This document shows, piece by piece, positions 1 through 7,424 of a stretch of 14,968 nucleotides of DNA. The stretch's first letter is position 1. Every line of letters begins with the position of its first letter. Origin of the DNA: JAEUSG01 sp964590225 (GTDB taxonomy: Bacteria; Fibrobacterota; OXYB2-FULL-49-7; JAEUSG01). The position numbers and the translations under genes are program-made. The DNA lies in assembly GCA_964590225.1 (NCBI GenBank), contig CAZPWS010000067.1, positions 1 to 14,968 on the forward strand. The letters are read 5' to 3'. The notes under the pieces were generated by a model, which did no database searches, had not been told where the DNA came from, and saw only the letters and a program-made list of their open reading frames with translations.

Positions 1-13
1 GTTTCTTGGGTGG

Positions 14-1249
14 CTAGTTACCCCTCGAGCCATATACTACTGTCTGAATTGCAGAGTACAAAAATTTACCATCCTTATAGATGACCAGTTCACCACCCTT
101 TCTTAGTGATGCTGTTACAACTTTTTTTTCTGTGTTTACAAGATCCCAGTGCAATGAAGAGTCATTGAACCCGAGTGATTGCTTTAACGCAGAAGTCAGT
201 TTCGAAATATTTCCACTGTATGCATCGGTGTAGGCTGAGCCGACAGCAATATGGCAATTCCCGTTAACTCCGCCAAAGTTTTCGTCATATAAGGTTTCAG
301 CCATAAATTTCCCAATTCTCGAAAACCTTTTGTCCGTGAGAGAAAACTCTCCTATCTTCCCCGCGGCTTTATCTGAAGCCAGCATCTCTTTAACAAATTT
401 ATCACCCTTTTTAGCGCTCGATGAGACGAGTACCCCTTTTTTAAACTCCATACGCACCGATTCTATATAGTTGCCGCTCCTATAAGATGGTAGATTTGCA
501 AAATAAACACCATCTGTACCACGCCAGTCAGGTGAGGTAAAAATTTCGAAACTTGGAATATTGTGCCCAGAGCATCCAAGCCAGCGTCTCTTATCACCAA
601 GGGAAATTGTAAGATCGCACGAGTCGGATTTCACATTTAGTTTCAAGATATCAAGAGCGTTAAGCCACTCCTTTACAGCAGAAGATTTTTTATATATGCT
701 TTCCCACGATCCAACTGGACTTGGTTTATCAAGAAAACAAGCCTTAATTATCTCGTTCTCGTACTGCTCGATAGTTAGTCCGGCGGAATTTGCCAAAGCA
801 ACCGTAGGCATTAGGCACAATGTCCAGCCAAAAGCCCCCTGTTCCTCTCTTCTCCACAGAATATCCCTGTAAGGTTTACGAGCAACCATAGCTTTAGATA
901 TTGCTTTAGGATTAACTGCGGACAGATGAGTGAGCGACTCGGGAGCAGCTATAAATATTGACCCTGATAGTGACTCGTTAAATTCTTTTGTACCTTTCGG
1001 AACGAACTCAAGCTGCGAAGATGCAGCATGCATATAAAACGATTTTTCCATCATAGAACTATCAAGTGCTCTTGCAACAGGATTATAACCAGCTTGTACG
1101 AGCTTTTTAAAAATTGCTTCTGCAAGGCGAAGACCTGGTAATTCGTATGCTACCCGTACAACATCTCCTTTCTTGAAGTTCCTTTTTCTTGCCTTCTTCA
1201 TTGCCCAAACCATAACATTAGCATATGCCGCAATTTTGTTATCGTCCAT
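14..1249 (-). CDS. M29-family metallo-aminopeptidase
   Basis: Predicted cytosolic dinuclear-metal aminopeptidase of family M29 (AmpS/PepS/aminopeptidase T type), which removes N-terminal residues from peptides. The 411-residue length matches the family norm of about 400-415. The C-terminal half carries the family pattern: Glu235 in NIPSFEIF, Glu301 in GEFSLTD, the YDENFGG loop (321-327), His333 in GNCHIA, and His367/Asp369 in SLHWDL. These are the expected metal ligands, with a Glu-Glu spacing of 66 as I recall it from characterised members. No signal peptide or membrane segment is present. The ATG at 1249 is preferred because AGGAG lies 7 nt upstream; an in-frame TTG one codon earlier would have only a 4-nt spacer. 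It is the last gene of the five-gene run, 16 nt after the propeller gene's stop. Family call is strong; substrate unknown. Confidence 0.93.
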   Translation of the reverse strand: MDDNKIAAYANVMVWAMKKARKRNFKKGDVVRVAYELPGLRLAEAIFKKLVQAGYNPVARALDSSMMEKSFYMHAASSQLEFVPKGTKEFNESLSGSIFIAAPESLTHLSAVNPKAISKAMVARKPYRDILWRREEQGAFGWTLCLMPTVALANSAGLTIEQYENEIIKACFLDKPSPVGSWESIYKKSSAVKEWLNALDILKLNVKSDSCDLTISLGDKRRWLGCSGHNIPSFEIFTSPDWRGTDGVYFANLPSYRSGNYIESVRMEFKKGVLVSSSAKKGDKFVKEMLASDKAAGKIGEFSLTDKRFSRIGKFMAETLYDENFGGVNGNCHIAVGSAYTDAYSGNISKLTSALKQSLGFNDSSLHWDLVNTEKKVVTASLRKGGELVIYKDGKFLYSAIQTVVYGSRGN

Positions 1250-1256
1250 CAAACTT

Positions 1257-1261
1257 CTCCT
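1257..1261 (-). promoter_or_regulatory. Shine-Dalgarno of the M29 aminopeptidase gene
   Basis: On the minus strand AGGAG ends 7 nt before the ATG at 1249. It lies inside the 16-nt gap after the upstream stop codon, so it fixes the start and indicates separate, efficient initiation on a shared mRNA. Confidence 0.75.
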
Positions 1262-1265
1262 CTCT

Positions 1266-3734
1266 TTATCGCCTTAGTGAACATACTAACCCATTCTCAA
1301 GTCTTACAAATACATATGAATCGTTGGCCGTCAGAGCAGCAACTCTCCCAGGCAAGCGAACGGTAGAATGCGTAGCCCCATCTATTAATCGGCGAAATAC
1401 AACAAGATCGTCACCTGCTGTTACAACAAATTGCCCTATTGACACAACAAACTCAGGGAGTTGTCCTCGTATAGAGCTTACAGTCCATATTATACGCCCA
1501 TCGCTACCATTCTGTAAAACTACCCTTCCATCGGCAAGAATGGCTGCAAATCCATTTCGTGTCGCAGCAAGCCCTATTGCCTGTGCGCCAAATTCATTTC
1601 TCCAGATATTGGTACCATTTTGTACACTCCAGCCCTCAATGGCACCGCCAGATGTCGCCAAGGAAAATATCATCTCATTATTAAGCTGCGAAGATAGGGC
1701 AAGAAATGGATCTCGTGAGCGCGTCAGATAAATAAATCTTCCGTTGTTGAACCCGTTGATTGTACCATTGAGACCAATGCCAACAATCCAACTGCCAAAG
1801 CTGTTTACAAAAATCCCCTTATTGCCAACAAGCATTCTTGACATAAATTTACCTTTATCTGAATCAACAACATAAATTCCGTTCTCCCATGTCCCAATCC
1901 AAACAATACCTCCTTCCGAAAAAAACGATGTGACCCCACCTTGGAGAGGAAACTTCCATCCCACTGTTCCAGATTTTCTCGTTAAAGAATAGATTGCAGA
2001 TTCTGTCTGAGCAATCAGCCCATTGTATCCGTTTTGTTCCACCCGTATTACCTGCTGACCACGCAAGAATTTAGCATCAACATAATCTTCACCACGCATC
2101 GTACCAAAGTGGCGTATATAACCTTTGCAAGGCACAGCAATTATACCATCTATAACTTTCATGGGAGAAAATTTTGTTGCATTTGGTTCAAAACCACACC
2201 ACTCTGCCCCGATAAATTCCCTTATTTTATCAAGCGCACCGCTTGAACTAAGATATTTTACTTCAGCGAATGCGAGAGTTCCACTCCAATTAGCCAAAGC
2301 AGCCAGAGTATCTCCAGAATACTGTATCAGAAAAGCATTCTTAACAGCCGCAACTGAATTCCCAGGCTCCAATTCTAGTAGAATATCCTGATACTGTTTA
2401 GAAGCAAGCTCTATCATGCCATTTTCAGAAAGATGGCTTGCTTTATCGAGAGCCGCAGCTACCCTTGCATCAACAGGCAATCGCATCTCAGAATTAAGAA
2501 TAAATAATCCACTTTTTTCTGTGGAAATTACCAGCTTAGTGCCAACCCTTAACACAAGATCAATTTCATCGTCACCCAGACCATACTGCCATAAATTTTT
2601 ACCCTTAAAGTCATAAGCACGAACCACTCCTCTGTGGTCAATAAAGACGGCAAGTCCTTCAAACGATATATAAAACTTACCTGCATCATTAAGAGAAACG
2701 GCCGAGACTTCCTTGCCGCTCGCAATGTCTATGGTTAAAAGCCTGCCACCACTATCGTAAATAACCAGATTAGAATTCGATGTTTGGTCACAAACCTCGA
2801 TGCCATCAGAAACAGTCTTTCTCCAATTTTCTTTTCCATCTTGTAACGATATAGAGTACACTATTCTTTTCCCTGATACAATTAAACGACTAGCAGCTAT
2901 AAATGAAGCAATAACTTGTTGTGTTAACATGCTCCACATTATTTCACCATTATCTTTTGAATAACAATAATGGTTCCTGTTATTCTCCAGTAGCACAACA
3001 CCACCTGCACCTGTTGCAGCTATTCTTGTATCGCGGGAAGCAATAACCTGCGTTGACCAAACAAGCTCACCACCAAGCAGCGAATAGCGGCTTAACTTAC
3101 CATTCAAGGCCAACACATACACAGCAGAACCATCGTTATCAATAGCAATATCAGCTATGGGGGAATAAAAACGGATTCTCCATTTAGGCATACCTGCAAC
3201 TGCATCAATTATGGCAAGTTGATTACCAGCCTCAATAAAGCAAATGTATTTACCGTTCGATAGAGGTTTTAATCTTCCAATGGTATGCCTATGAATCCAG
3301 AGAACCTGTCCATCCATTCCTACACGAGCCATTTCTCCAGTGATTGCCGTAATAACAAAACCATCATTGCCAACAGGTGATATAAATTGTGGCCGGAATG
3401 GCAACCTGATTCTGCCCATAAGCAAATTACCATCATTGCGCAATAACTGCTTTTCTTGTAATACCCTCTGCTTATAATGCTGGCGTGGCAATAGAGAATA
3501 TTCATAAGACCGCTTTGCAGCTTCATATAGTTTCTTATCTATTGCTTTAATAGACATAATCTTTTTAAAAACTTCTTTTGCCTCTTCGTAGTCTTTCTTG
3601 TTGTGTAAAAGAATTAATCCGGCCTCCATAAGCGAATCCGCAGCAGATAAGCGCATCATATCAATAGGATATATAAAAATTGCAAATACAAAAATTGTGG
3701 CAATAACTGGCACTTCTACATTTCTCCAGGACAA
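1266..3734 (-). CDS. Exported or membrane-anchored TPR / PQQ-like beta-propeller protein
   Basis: This 822-codon protein has a hydrophobic N-terminal segment (about residues 9-23), so it is exported or membrane-anchored. A TPR-like helical pair follows at about 34-83. Two PQQ-like propeller regions follow, at about 110-415 and 525-820, separated by a helical linker (about 420-505). Repeating blade signatures include DGQVLWIHR (141), GGELVWST (221), NGEIMWSM (262), DGKENWRK (299), KGKNLWQY (377), SGTVGWKF (588), NGTNIWRN (706) and DGRIIWTV (746). No quinoprotein dehydrogenase active-site domain is apparent, so a binding or scaffold role is likelier than an enzyme. The start is uncertain: TTG at 3734 overlaps the regulator gene by 19 bp and has AGGAG about 13 nt upstream, whereas GTG at 3713 has GGAG 10 nt upstream and leaves a 2-nt gap. 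The TTG version keeps an Arg ahead of the hydrophobic stretch, which suits a signal sequence. Ligand and final location are unknown. Confidence 0.85.
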   Translation of the reverse strand: MSWRNVEVPVIATIFVFAIFIYPIDMMRLSAADSLMEAGLILLHNKKDYEEAKEVFKKIMSIKAIDKKLYEAAKRSYEYSLLPRQHYKQRVLQEKQLLRNDGNLLMGRIRLPFRPQFISPVGNDGFVITAITGEMARVGMDGQVLWIHRHTIGRLKPLSNGKYICFIEAGNQLAIIDAVAGMPKWRIRFYSPIADIAIDNDGSAVYVLALNGKLSRYSLLGGELVWSTQVIASRDTRIAATGAGGVVLLENNRNHYCYSKDNGEIMWSMLTQQVIASFIAASRLIVSGKRIVYSISLQDGKENWRKTVSDGIEVCDQTSNSNLVIYDSGGRLLTIDIASGKEVSAVSLNDAGKFYISFEGLAVFIDHRGVVRAYDFKGKNLWQYGLGDDEIDLVLRVGTKLVISTEKSGLFILNSEMRLPVDARVAAALDKASHLSENGMIELASKQYQDILLELEPGNSVAAVKNAFLIQYSGDTLAALANWSGTLAFAEVKYLSSSGALDKIREFIGAEWCGFEPNATKFSPMKVIDGIIAVPCKGYIRHFGTMRGEDYVDAKFLRGQQVIRVEQNGYNGLIAQTESAIYSLTRKSGTVGWKFPLQGGVTSFFSEGGIVWIGTWENGIYVVDSDKGKFMSRMLVGNKGIFVNSFGSWIVGIGLNGTINGFNNGRFIYLTRSRDPFLALSSQLNNEMIFSLATSGGAIEGWSVQNGTNIWRNEFGAQAIGLAATRNGFAAILADGRVVLQNGSDGRIIWTVSSIRGQLPEFVVSIGQFVVTAGDDLVVFRRLIDGATHSTVRLPGRVAALTANDSYVFVRLENGLVCSLRR

Positions 3735-4411
3735 AACTTGTACCCTACTCCTCGAATACTCTTTATTATTAATGCATTCTTATTTGAAGTATCAAGCTTC
3801 TGCCGTAAACGAACCATAAAATTATCAACGGTTCTCGTTGTCGGGAAGACATCATACCCCCATATTGCATTTAGCAAAGAATCGCGGGAAACAACTTCAT
3901 CATAATGCTCGGCAAGATACTTCATAATATCAAACTCTTTACCAGGGAGATCGACTACTGTGCCATTAATCTTGACCTCTCTTTTTTTTATGTCAATTTC
4001 TAATCCACCAACTTTAATGCGACCAAGATTATCGGCTGAATCGTTCAGTCGCCTGAACATTGCTTTAATCTTCGCAACAAGTTCCATAAGGCTAAATGGT
4101 TTTACCATATAGTCGTCTGCCCCTGCGTGGAGACCGGTTACCCTATCCAGCTCCTCTTTTTTTGCAGTTAACATGATTATAAATCCACGATATCCCTTAG
4201 ACCGAACATTTTTGCATACACTAACTCCATCCTGACCAGGCATCATAACATCCAAAAGCACCAAATCCGGCTTCTCATGAAGTATTACGACTTCACCATC
4301 AGTACCATTGCTTGCACTTATTACATTATATCCTTCAGTTGAAAGACTGTCACAGAGACCAATCCGTATGGCTTCTTCGTCTTCAATAACAGCGATTATC
4401 CGTTTATTCAT
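3716..4411 (-). CDS. OmpR/PhoB-type response regulator
   Basis: DNA-binding response regulator of 231 residues, the usual size. The receiver domain (about 4-120) has acidic residues Glu10/Asp11, phosphoacceptor Asp54 in LVLLDVMMPG, Thr82 in MLTAK and Lys104 in VKPF. The winged-helix effector domain (about 131-228) shows the LPGKEFDIMKYL start, the recognition-helix region TRTVDNFMVRLRQKL and the terminal IRGVGYKF wing. Its ATG overlaps the kinase stop codon (ATGA), and GGAGG lies 7 nt upstream, so this partner of the adjacent kinase should be well translated. It acts in the cytoplasm, presumably as a transcription factor phosphorylated by that kinase. Targets are not evident. Autoregulation of this operon is plausible, but I saw no clear direct-repeat operator. 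Confidence 0.96.
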   Translation of the reverse strand: MNKRIIAVIEDEEAIRIGLCDSLSTEGYNVISASNGTDGEVVILHEKPDLVLLDVMMPGQDGVSVCKNVRSKGYRGFIIMLTAKKEELDRVTGLHAGADDYMVKPFSLMELVAKIKAMFRRLNDSADNLGRIKVGGLEIDIKKREVKINGTVVDLPGKEFDIMKYLAEHYDEVVSRDSLLNAIWGYDVFPTTRTVDNFMVRLRQKLDTSNKNALIIKSIRGVGYKFCPGEM

Positions 4412-6333
4412 ACTATCGCCTCCACAAGCTTACCTTGCTTCTCTATCTCTTCAGTAGGAAGGTGAATAACTACCAATAACCCTCCACCATCAGCGTTCGA
4501 AGCTGAAATCTTTCCACCATGCTGTCGCACAATTCTACTCACTATCGCAAGTCCAAGACCCGTGCCAGAAACCGCGCCTGAGCGCCATCCTAATCCCCTA
4601 TAAAACTCATCGAATATTCTATTTTCTTCACCATCTGCTATGCCACAACCTTTATCGCGTAAGGTAAAAACTACGCTGTTACCCTCTTTATGCACACGAA
4701 TCCCTATATATGGCCTGCCTTCAGAATATTTTACTGAATTGTCTATAAGATTTATAACTACCTGCAACATCAGTCTTCTGTCACCTTTGACAACAGCTGG
4801 TGTTTGACATCTTTCCCTATCAACATCCGCATCCTTCATATCAAGCAGAGGTGCCATTCCTGTCAGAGCTTCATCAACTATTGCGTCAAGATTGAATGGC
4901 GCAGCATCAATAAGAGAGGGCATATCATCCACTTTTGAAAAATCAAGAATTGTGTTAATCAGTCTCTGTAAGCGCTCACTTTCTCGATTTATTATTTCAT
5001 AATACTCTTGCCTTTTTTTATCGTCAGTAACTTTACCTGATTTTAGCATTTCAGCAAGCATATGAATCGAGGTTAGGGGGGTTTTAAGCTCATGTGAAAC
5101 AGCTGCAATAAAACCAGATCTCTCATCTGCAGCTTCACTTTCCTTTCTTGCGGAAAGGTAAAGAGAAAAAGCCCCAACACCAACAGACAAAACAAGCAAC
5201 AAGAAAAAAACATTGTAAAACAAACGATACTTTTTTAGCAATTCTCTTATAGCGTCTGGTTTTGCTTCTATAAGCCCCAGTGAAAGCATGGGTAGAGAAG
5301 GCGCAAACTGCGTTCTTACCCCCATTTTTTCCGTAGAAAGGGAATCTATATTTTGTGAAGCAAGCACGAGGCCATCGGGACCAGCAATTATGATTCCCGC
5401 ATTTTCAGGGATCCATCCATACGAGCGAACCATTTCCATTAAGCTTGAAATAGAAATTTTATTAACAATCTTTCCACCAGACTCTAAAGCTTTCACATAA
5501 AAAAGCGAACCATTCCCATAAAAAAAACCCCCATCAGGGATCCGACCTCTGTTAGAAAAATCCTCAAGATCATGAATCATCGATATTTCGACTAATTTGG
5601 AATGCAATATTGTGGCAATTGAATCGTAAAGTTTTTTGGTTCCAAGACTTTGAAATATCGTTAAAATAAAACTGCCATAATACAGAGCCTCTTCATAATA
5701 AACTTGGGGTGTGTCAGATATTATTGCTCCATAAATAAAATTCAAGGCGTCAAACATAAAAAGCGTATCATTGAGACTAACGGCCTTATCGTAGAGTAGC
5801 ATTCCTGCAATAACAACCCTACTATTGTGAAGATGTCGTTTATTTTTTTGTCCAAGCAAATATCTCGTCGCGATGTTAACAGCATCTTTTCTTCCAGTAG
5901 CTACCTTAAGTGTACTTGCAAATGAATCAAGTTCGCTTCCAGGAGCGCTATAAACTTCAGGCGGTAGCTCTTTTCTTCGCGTCAATCTGAGGGGATGCAA
6001 AATCCGCCCCTTTCCGCCCAAAAGATAGGTGGATTCTATCATAGTATGCGATACAAGATCTGAAGCTGAATAATCCCTAATTATTGTATCAACATGATTA
6101 GTTAGTGTTGTTAACGACAACTCAATTTTTTCCGCAATAGACGAGGCCGCAAGATGGTATTGTTCCCGTATTCTGTGTTCAAATGCATATCGTTCGTTTG
6201 CTATTGCCCGAAATCCAAATATACTGATAACAAAACAAGGAACAACAACGCCAATCAAAAACAGCCAGAACAGCCGTCCTCTCCGAAGCTTTTTAGCGTC
6301 AAAAAGAAAAATGTTTTTGGCACTCTTTTTCAT
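4408..6333 (-). CDS. Membrane sensor histidine kinase
   Basis: Transmembrane histidine kinase of 641 residues. TM1 is at about 21-41, an extracytoplasmic domain of roughly 325 residues spans 45-370, and TM2 is at 371-394. There is no obvious HAMP domain; a short linker leads to HisKA with phospho-acceptor His414 in FIAAVSHELKTPL. The ATPase domain has an N box (VVINLIDNSVKYS, from 525), G1 (DKGCGI, 560), F box (IFDEFYRG, 573) and G2 (GTGLGLAIV, 590), all intact. Within the sensor part, about 142-258 looks helical and TPR-like. Residues 311-330 (GIIIAGPDGLVLASQ) resemble the end of a Cache/PAS-like sheet, although overall the region fits no family I can name. The gene starts by an ATGA overlap with the barrel gene and has no clear Shine-Dalgarno, consistent with translational coupling. 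It should phosphorylate the downstream regulator. Confidence 0.95.
   Translation of the reverse strand: MKKSAKNIFLFDAKKLRRGRLFWLFLIGVVVPCFVISIFGFRAIANERYAFEHRIREQYHLAASSIAEKIELSLTTLTNHVDTIIRDYSASDLVSHTMIESTYLLGGKGRILHPLRLTRRKELPPEVYSAPGSELDSFASTLKVATGRKDAVNIATRYLLGQKNKRHLHNSRVVIAGMLLYDKAVSLNDTLFMFDALNFIYGAIISDTPQVYYEEALYYGSFILTIFQSLGTKKLYDSIATILHSKLVEISMIHDLEDFSNRGRIPDGGFFYGNGSLFYVKALESGGKIVNKISISSLMEMVRSYGWIPENAGIIIAGPDGLVLASQNIDSLSTEKMGVRTQFAPSLPMLSLGLIEAKPDAIRELLKKYRLFYNVFFLLLVLSVGVGAFSLYLSARKESEAADERSGFIAAVSHELKTPLTSIHMLAEMLKSGKVTDDKKRQEYYEIINRESERLQRLINTILDFSKVDDMPSLIDAAPFNLDAIVDEALTGMAPLLDMKDADVDRERCQTPAVVKGDRRLMLQVVINLIDNSVKYSEGRPYIGIRVHKEGNSVVFTLRDKGCGIADGEENRIFDEFYRGLGWRSGAVSGTGLGLAIVSRIVRQHGGKISASNADGGGLLVVIHLPTEEIEKQGKLVEAIV
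4419..4423 (-). promoter_or_regulatory. Shine-Dalgarno of the response-regulator gene
   Basis: GGAGG on the minus strand, 7 nt before the ATG at 4411, lies inside the 3' end of the kinase gene. It is the strongest ribosome-binding site in this operon. Together with the ATGA overlap it suggests more regulator than kinase is made. Confidence 0.75.
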
Positions 6334-7256
6334 AAGCGAAATGGTATTAGAAAAAGTAGGCTGGCATATATAATGTTACTTTTCCCTTTTGACATAGGGG
6401 AGATAGAAGCATGAAAAGCCAGTGCATCGTAAACATTAATATCCGCTCCAACAAAAGGTAGGAGAGTTGAAGAGGCAAACGGCCTATCTGCAACAAATTC
6501 TTCAATCCCACTCGTTAACGAATCCAATGGAACCACTTTTGACACTACTCCGCGTTGAAACCGTACACCGGCTGATAATCCCGGTGCTATCAACCACCTT
6601 GGATTACAAAATACATAGCGAAAAGAAAGATGGCGCATAACGGCTATTTCCGGATACTTTCCGATCGAGTTAAGATGTGTCTTGCCATATCCGAACTCGG
6701 ATACTATACTACCGATTACTTTCGCGGAATGACCGAAGTTATATCTCAATGAAAAGAGTATTGATCGGACACTAAAGTCAGTACCATCATATAAAAAACC
6801 ATCACCACCACGGGAATGAATTCCTTCCGAGATGGAATATCCCATCCCGGCACTTCCCCACCGGACTGGGGCATTAAAGAGAAGGTTTTGTCTGCGGGCA
6901 TCTTTATTTACCTCTCGCTTTACCTCGGATATAATTGTACTATCCGCACCTATATGCGATCTCACCCGTGGACGCATCTTGCTAACAACAGGAGTAACTC
7001 TAAAACTGGGATTATAATCCGTTCCCGTGTTAAGTTTAAGCGAATCAAACAAAAACACTTTACCGCCAAACTCAATACTGTCAACAAAATTTTTCTCGAT
7101 GGCAATTGGCCGCAAGTACATGTTAACAAATATCTTTACAATAAACTCAGACTTGCCAATTATATCGCCTTCAAGAACGGTCCCATTGGTAAGAAAAATT
7201 TTATCGGCGTGCGCACCAGCTACCGACAAAAAAAGCATAATTACAAATTTTAACAC
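6330..7256 (-). CDS. Secreted protein with small beta domain and predicted outer-membrane beta-barrel
   Basis: Unrecognised 308-residue protein, first gene of the sensor operon. A signal peptide is clear: Lys3, a hydrophobic core and cleavage after GAHA (residue 17). Residues 18-65 (KIFLTNGTVLEGDI ... FVDSIEF) resemble the small all-beta domain seen at the N-terminus of many Gram-negative envelope proteins, with pattern I.L.NG....G.I followed by alternating hydrophobics. Residues 80-128 form a polar, basic linker. Residues 130-308 show alternating beta strands rich in Gly, Tyr and Phe and end in LIPFRL, consistent with an outer-membrane barrel, although the last residue is Leu rather than Phe. 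The start is GTG at 7256, with no good Shine-Dalgarno; ATG at codon 7 would remove the positive n-region. It overlaps the kinase gene by ATGA. A structural or input role for the kinase is inference. Confidence 0.82.
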   Translation of the reverse strand: MLKFVIMLFLSVAGAHADKIFLTNGTVLEGDIIGKSEFIVKIFVNMYLRPIAIEKNFVDSIEFGGKVFLFDSLKLNTGTDYNPSFRVTPVVSKMRPRVRSHIGADSTIISEVKREVNKDARRQNLLFNAPVRWGSAGMGYSISEGIHSRGGDGFLYDGTDFSVRSILFSLRYNFGHSAKVIGSIVSEFGYGKTHLNSIGKYPEIAVMRHLSFRYVFCNPRWLIAPGLSAGVRFQRGVVSKVVPLDSLTSGIEEFVADRPFASSTLLPFVGADINVYDALAFHASISPMSKGKSNIIYASLLFLIPFRL

Positions 7257-7331
7257 TCAAAGAAAATACTTTATTTTTAGAATTGAATCGTTATTGTTAA
7301 ATGTGTATCTTTCATCCGTACAAAAGAACTG
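7257..7331. promoter_or_regulatory. Divergent intergenic region (operon promoter and tRNA promoter)
   Basis: These 75 bp separate the start of the minus-strand five-gene operon from the plus-strand tRNA-Arg gene, so both promoters must lie here or extend into the flanking genes. The plus-strand promoter is listed separately. For the minus strand the best -35-like element is TTAACA (7295-7300), but it has no well-spaced -10 (only TAAAAA at 15 bp), so the operon promoter is unresolved. Confidence 0.5.
7283..7311 (+). promoter_or_regulatory. Predicted sigma70-type promoter of the tRNA-Arg gene
   Basis: TTGAAT (7283-7288), a 17-bp spacer and TATCTT (7306-7311) predict transcription from about 7318, roughly 14 nt upstream of the mature tRNA 5' end. 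Each hexamer matches the consensus at four of six positions. The spacing and location are right, but there is no experimental support. Confidence 0.45.
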
Positions 7332-7405
7332 GCCCGGATAGCTCAGGTGGATAGAGCGATTCTTTCCTAAAGAATAGGCCACAGGTTCGAGTCCTGTTCC
7401 GGGTA
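7332..7405 (+). tRNA. tRNA-Arg (anticodon CCU)
   Basis: A complete cloverleaf can be drawn. The acceptor stem is 7332-7338 with 7398-7404 (seven pairs, the first G-U). The D stem is GCTC/GAGC (7341-7344, 7354-7357). The anticodon stem is ATTCT/AGAAT (7359-7363, 7371-7375) with loop TTCCTAA, placing anticodon CCT at 7366-7368. The variable loop is 5 nt, the T stem is ACAGG/CCTGT (7381-7385, 7393-7397) with loop TTCGAGT, and the discriminator is A7405. The tRNA reads AGG arginine codons. The CCA tail is not encoded, so it must be added by nucleotidyltransferase. The gene lies between two minus-strand genes and is transcribed against both. Confidence 0.96.
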
Positions 7406-7424
7406 GTTTTATCTTAACATTTTT

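Noticed and set aside
1225..1731. A 168-codon plus-strand frame opposite the propeller gene end
   Set aside because: It is antisense to clear propeller repeats and has no recognisable motif or ribosome-binding site.
6816..7253. A 145-codon plus-strand frame opposite the barrel gene
   Set aside because: It is antisense to a gene with signal peptide and domain logic, shows no domain pattern, and its composition is that of a shadow frame.
7332..7405. tRNA-Arg as an integration site for a mobile element
   Set aside because: No second copy of the tRNA 3' end, integrase or phage-like gene is seen in the window.
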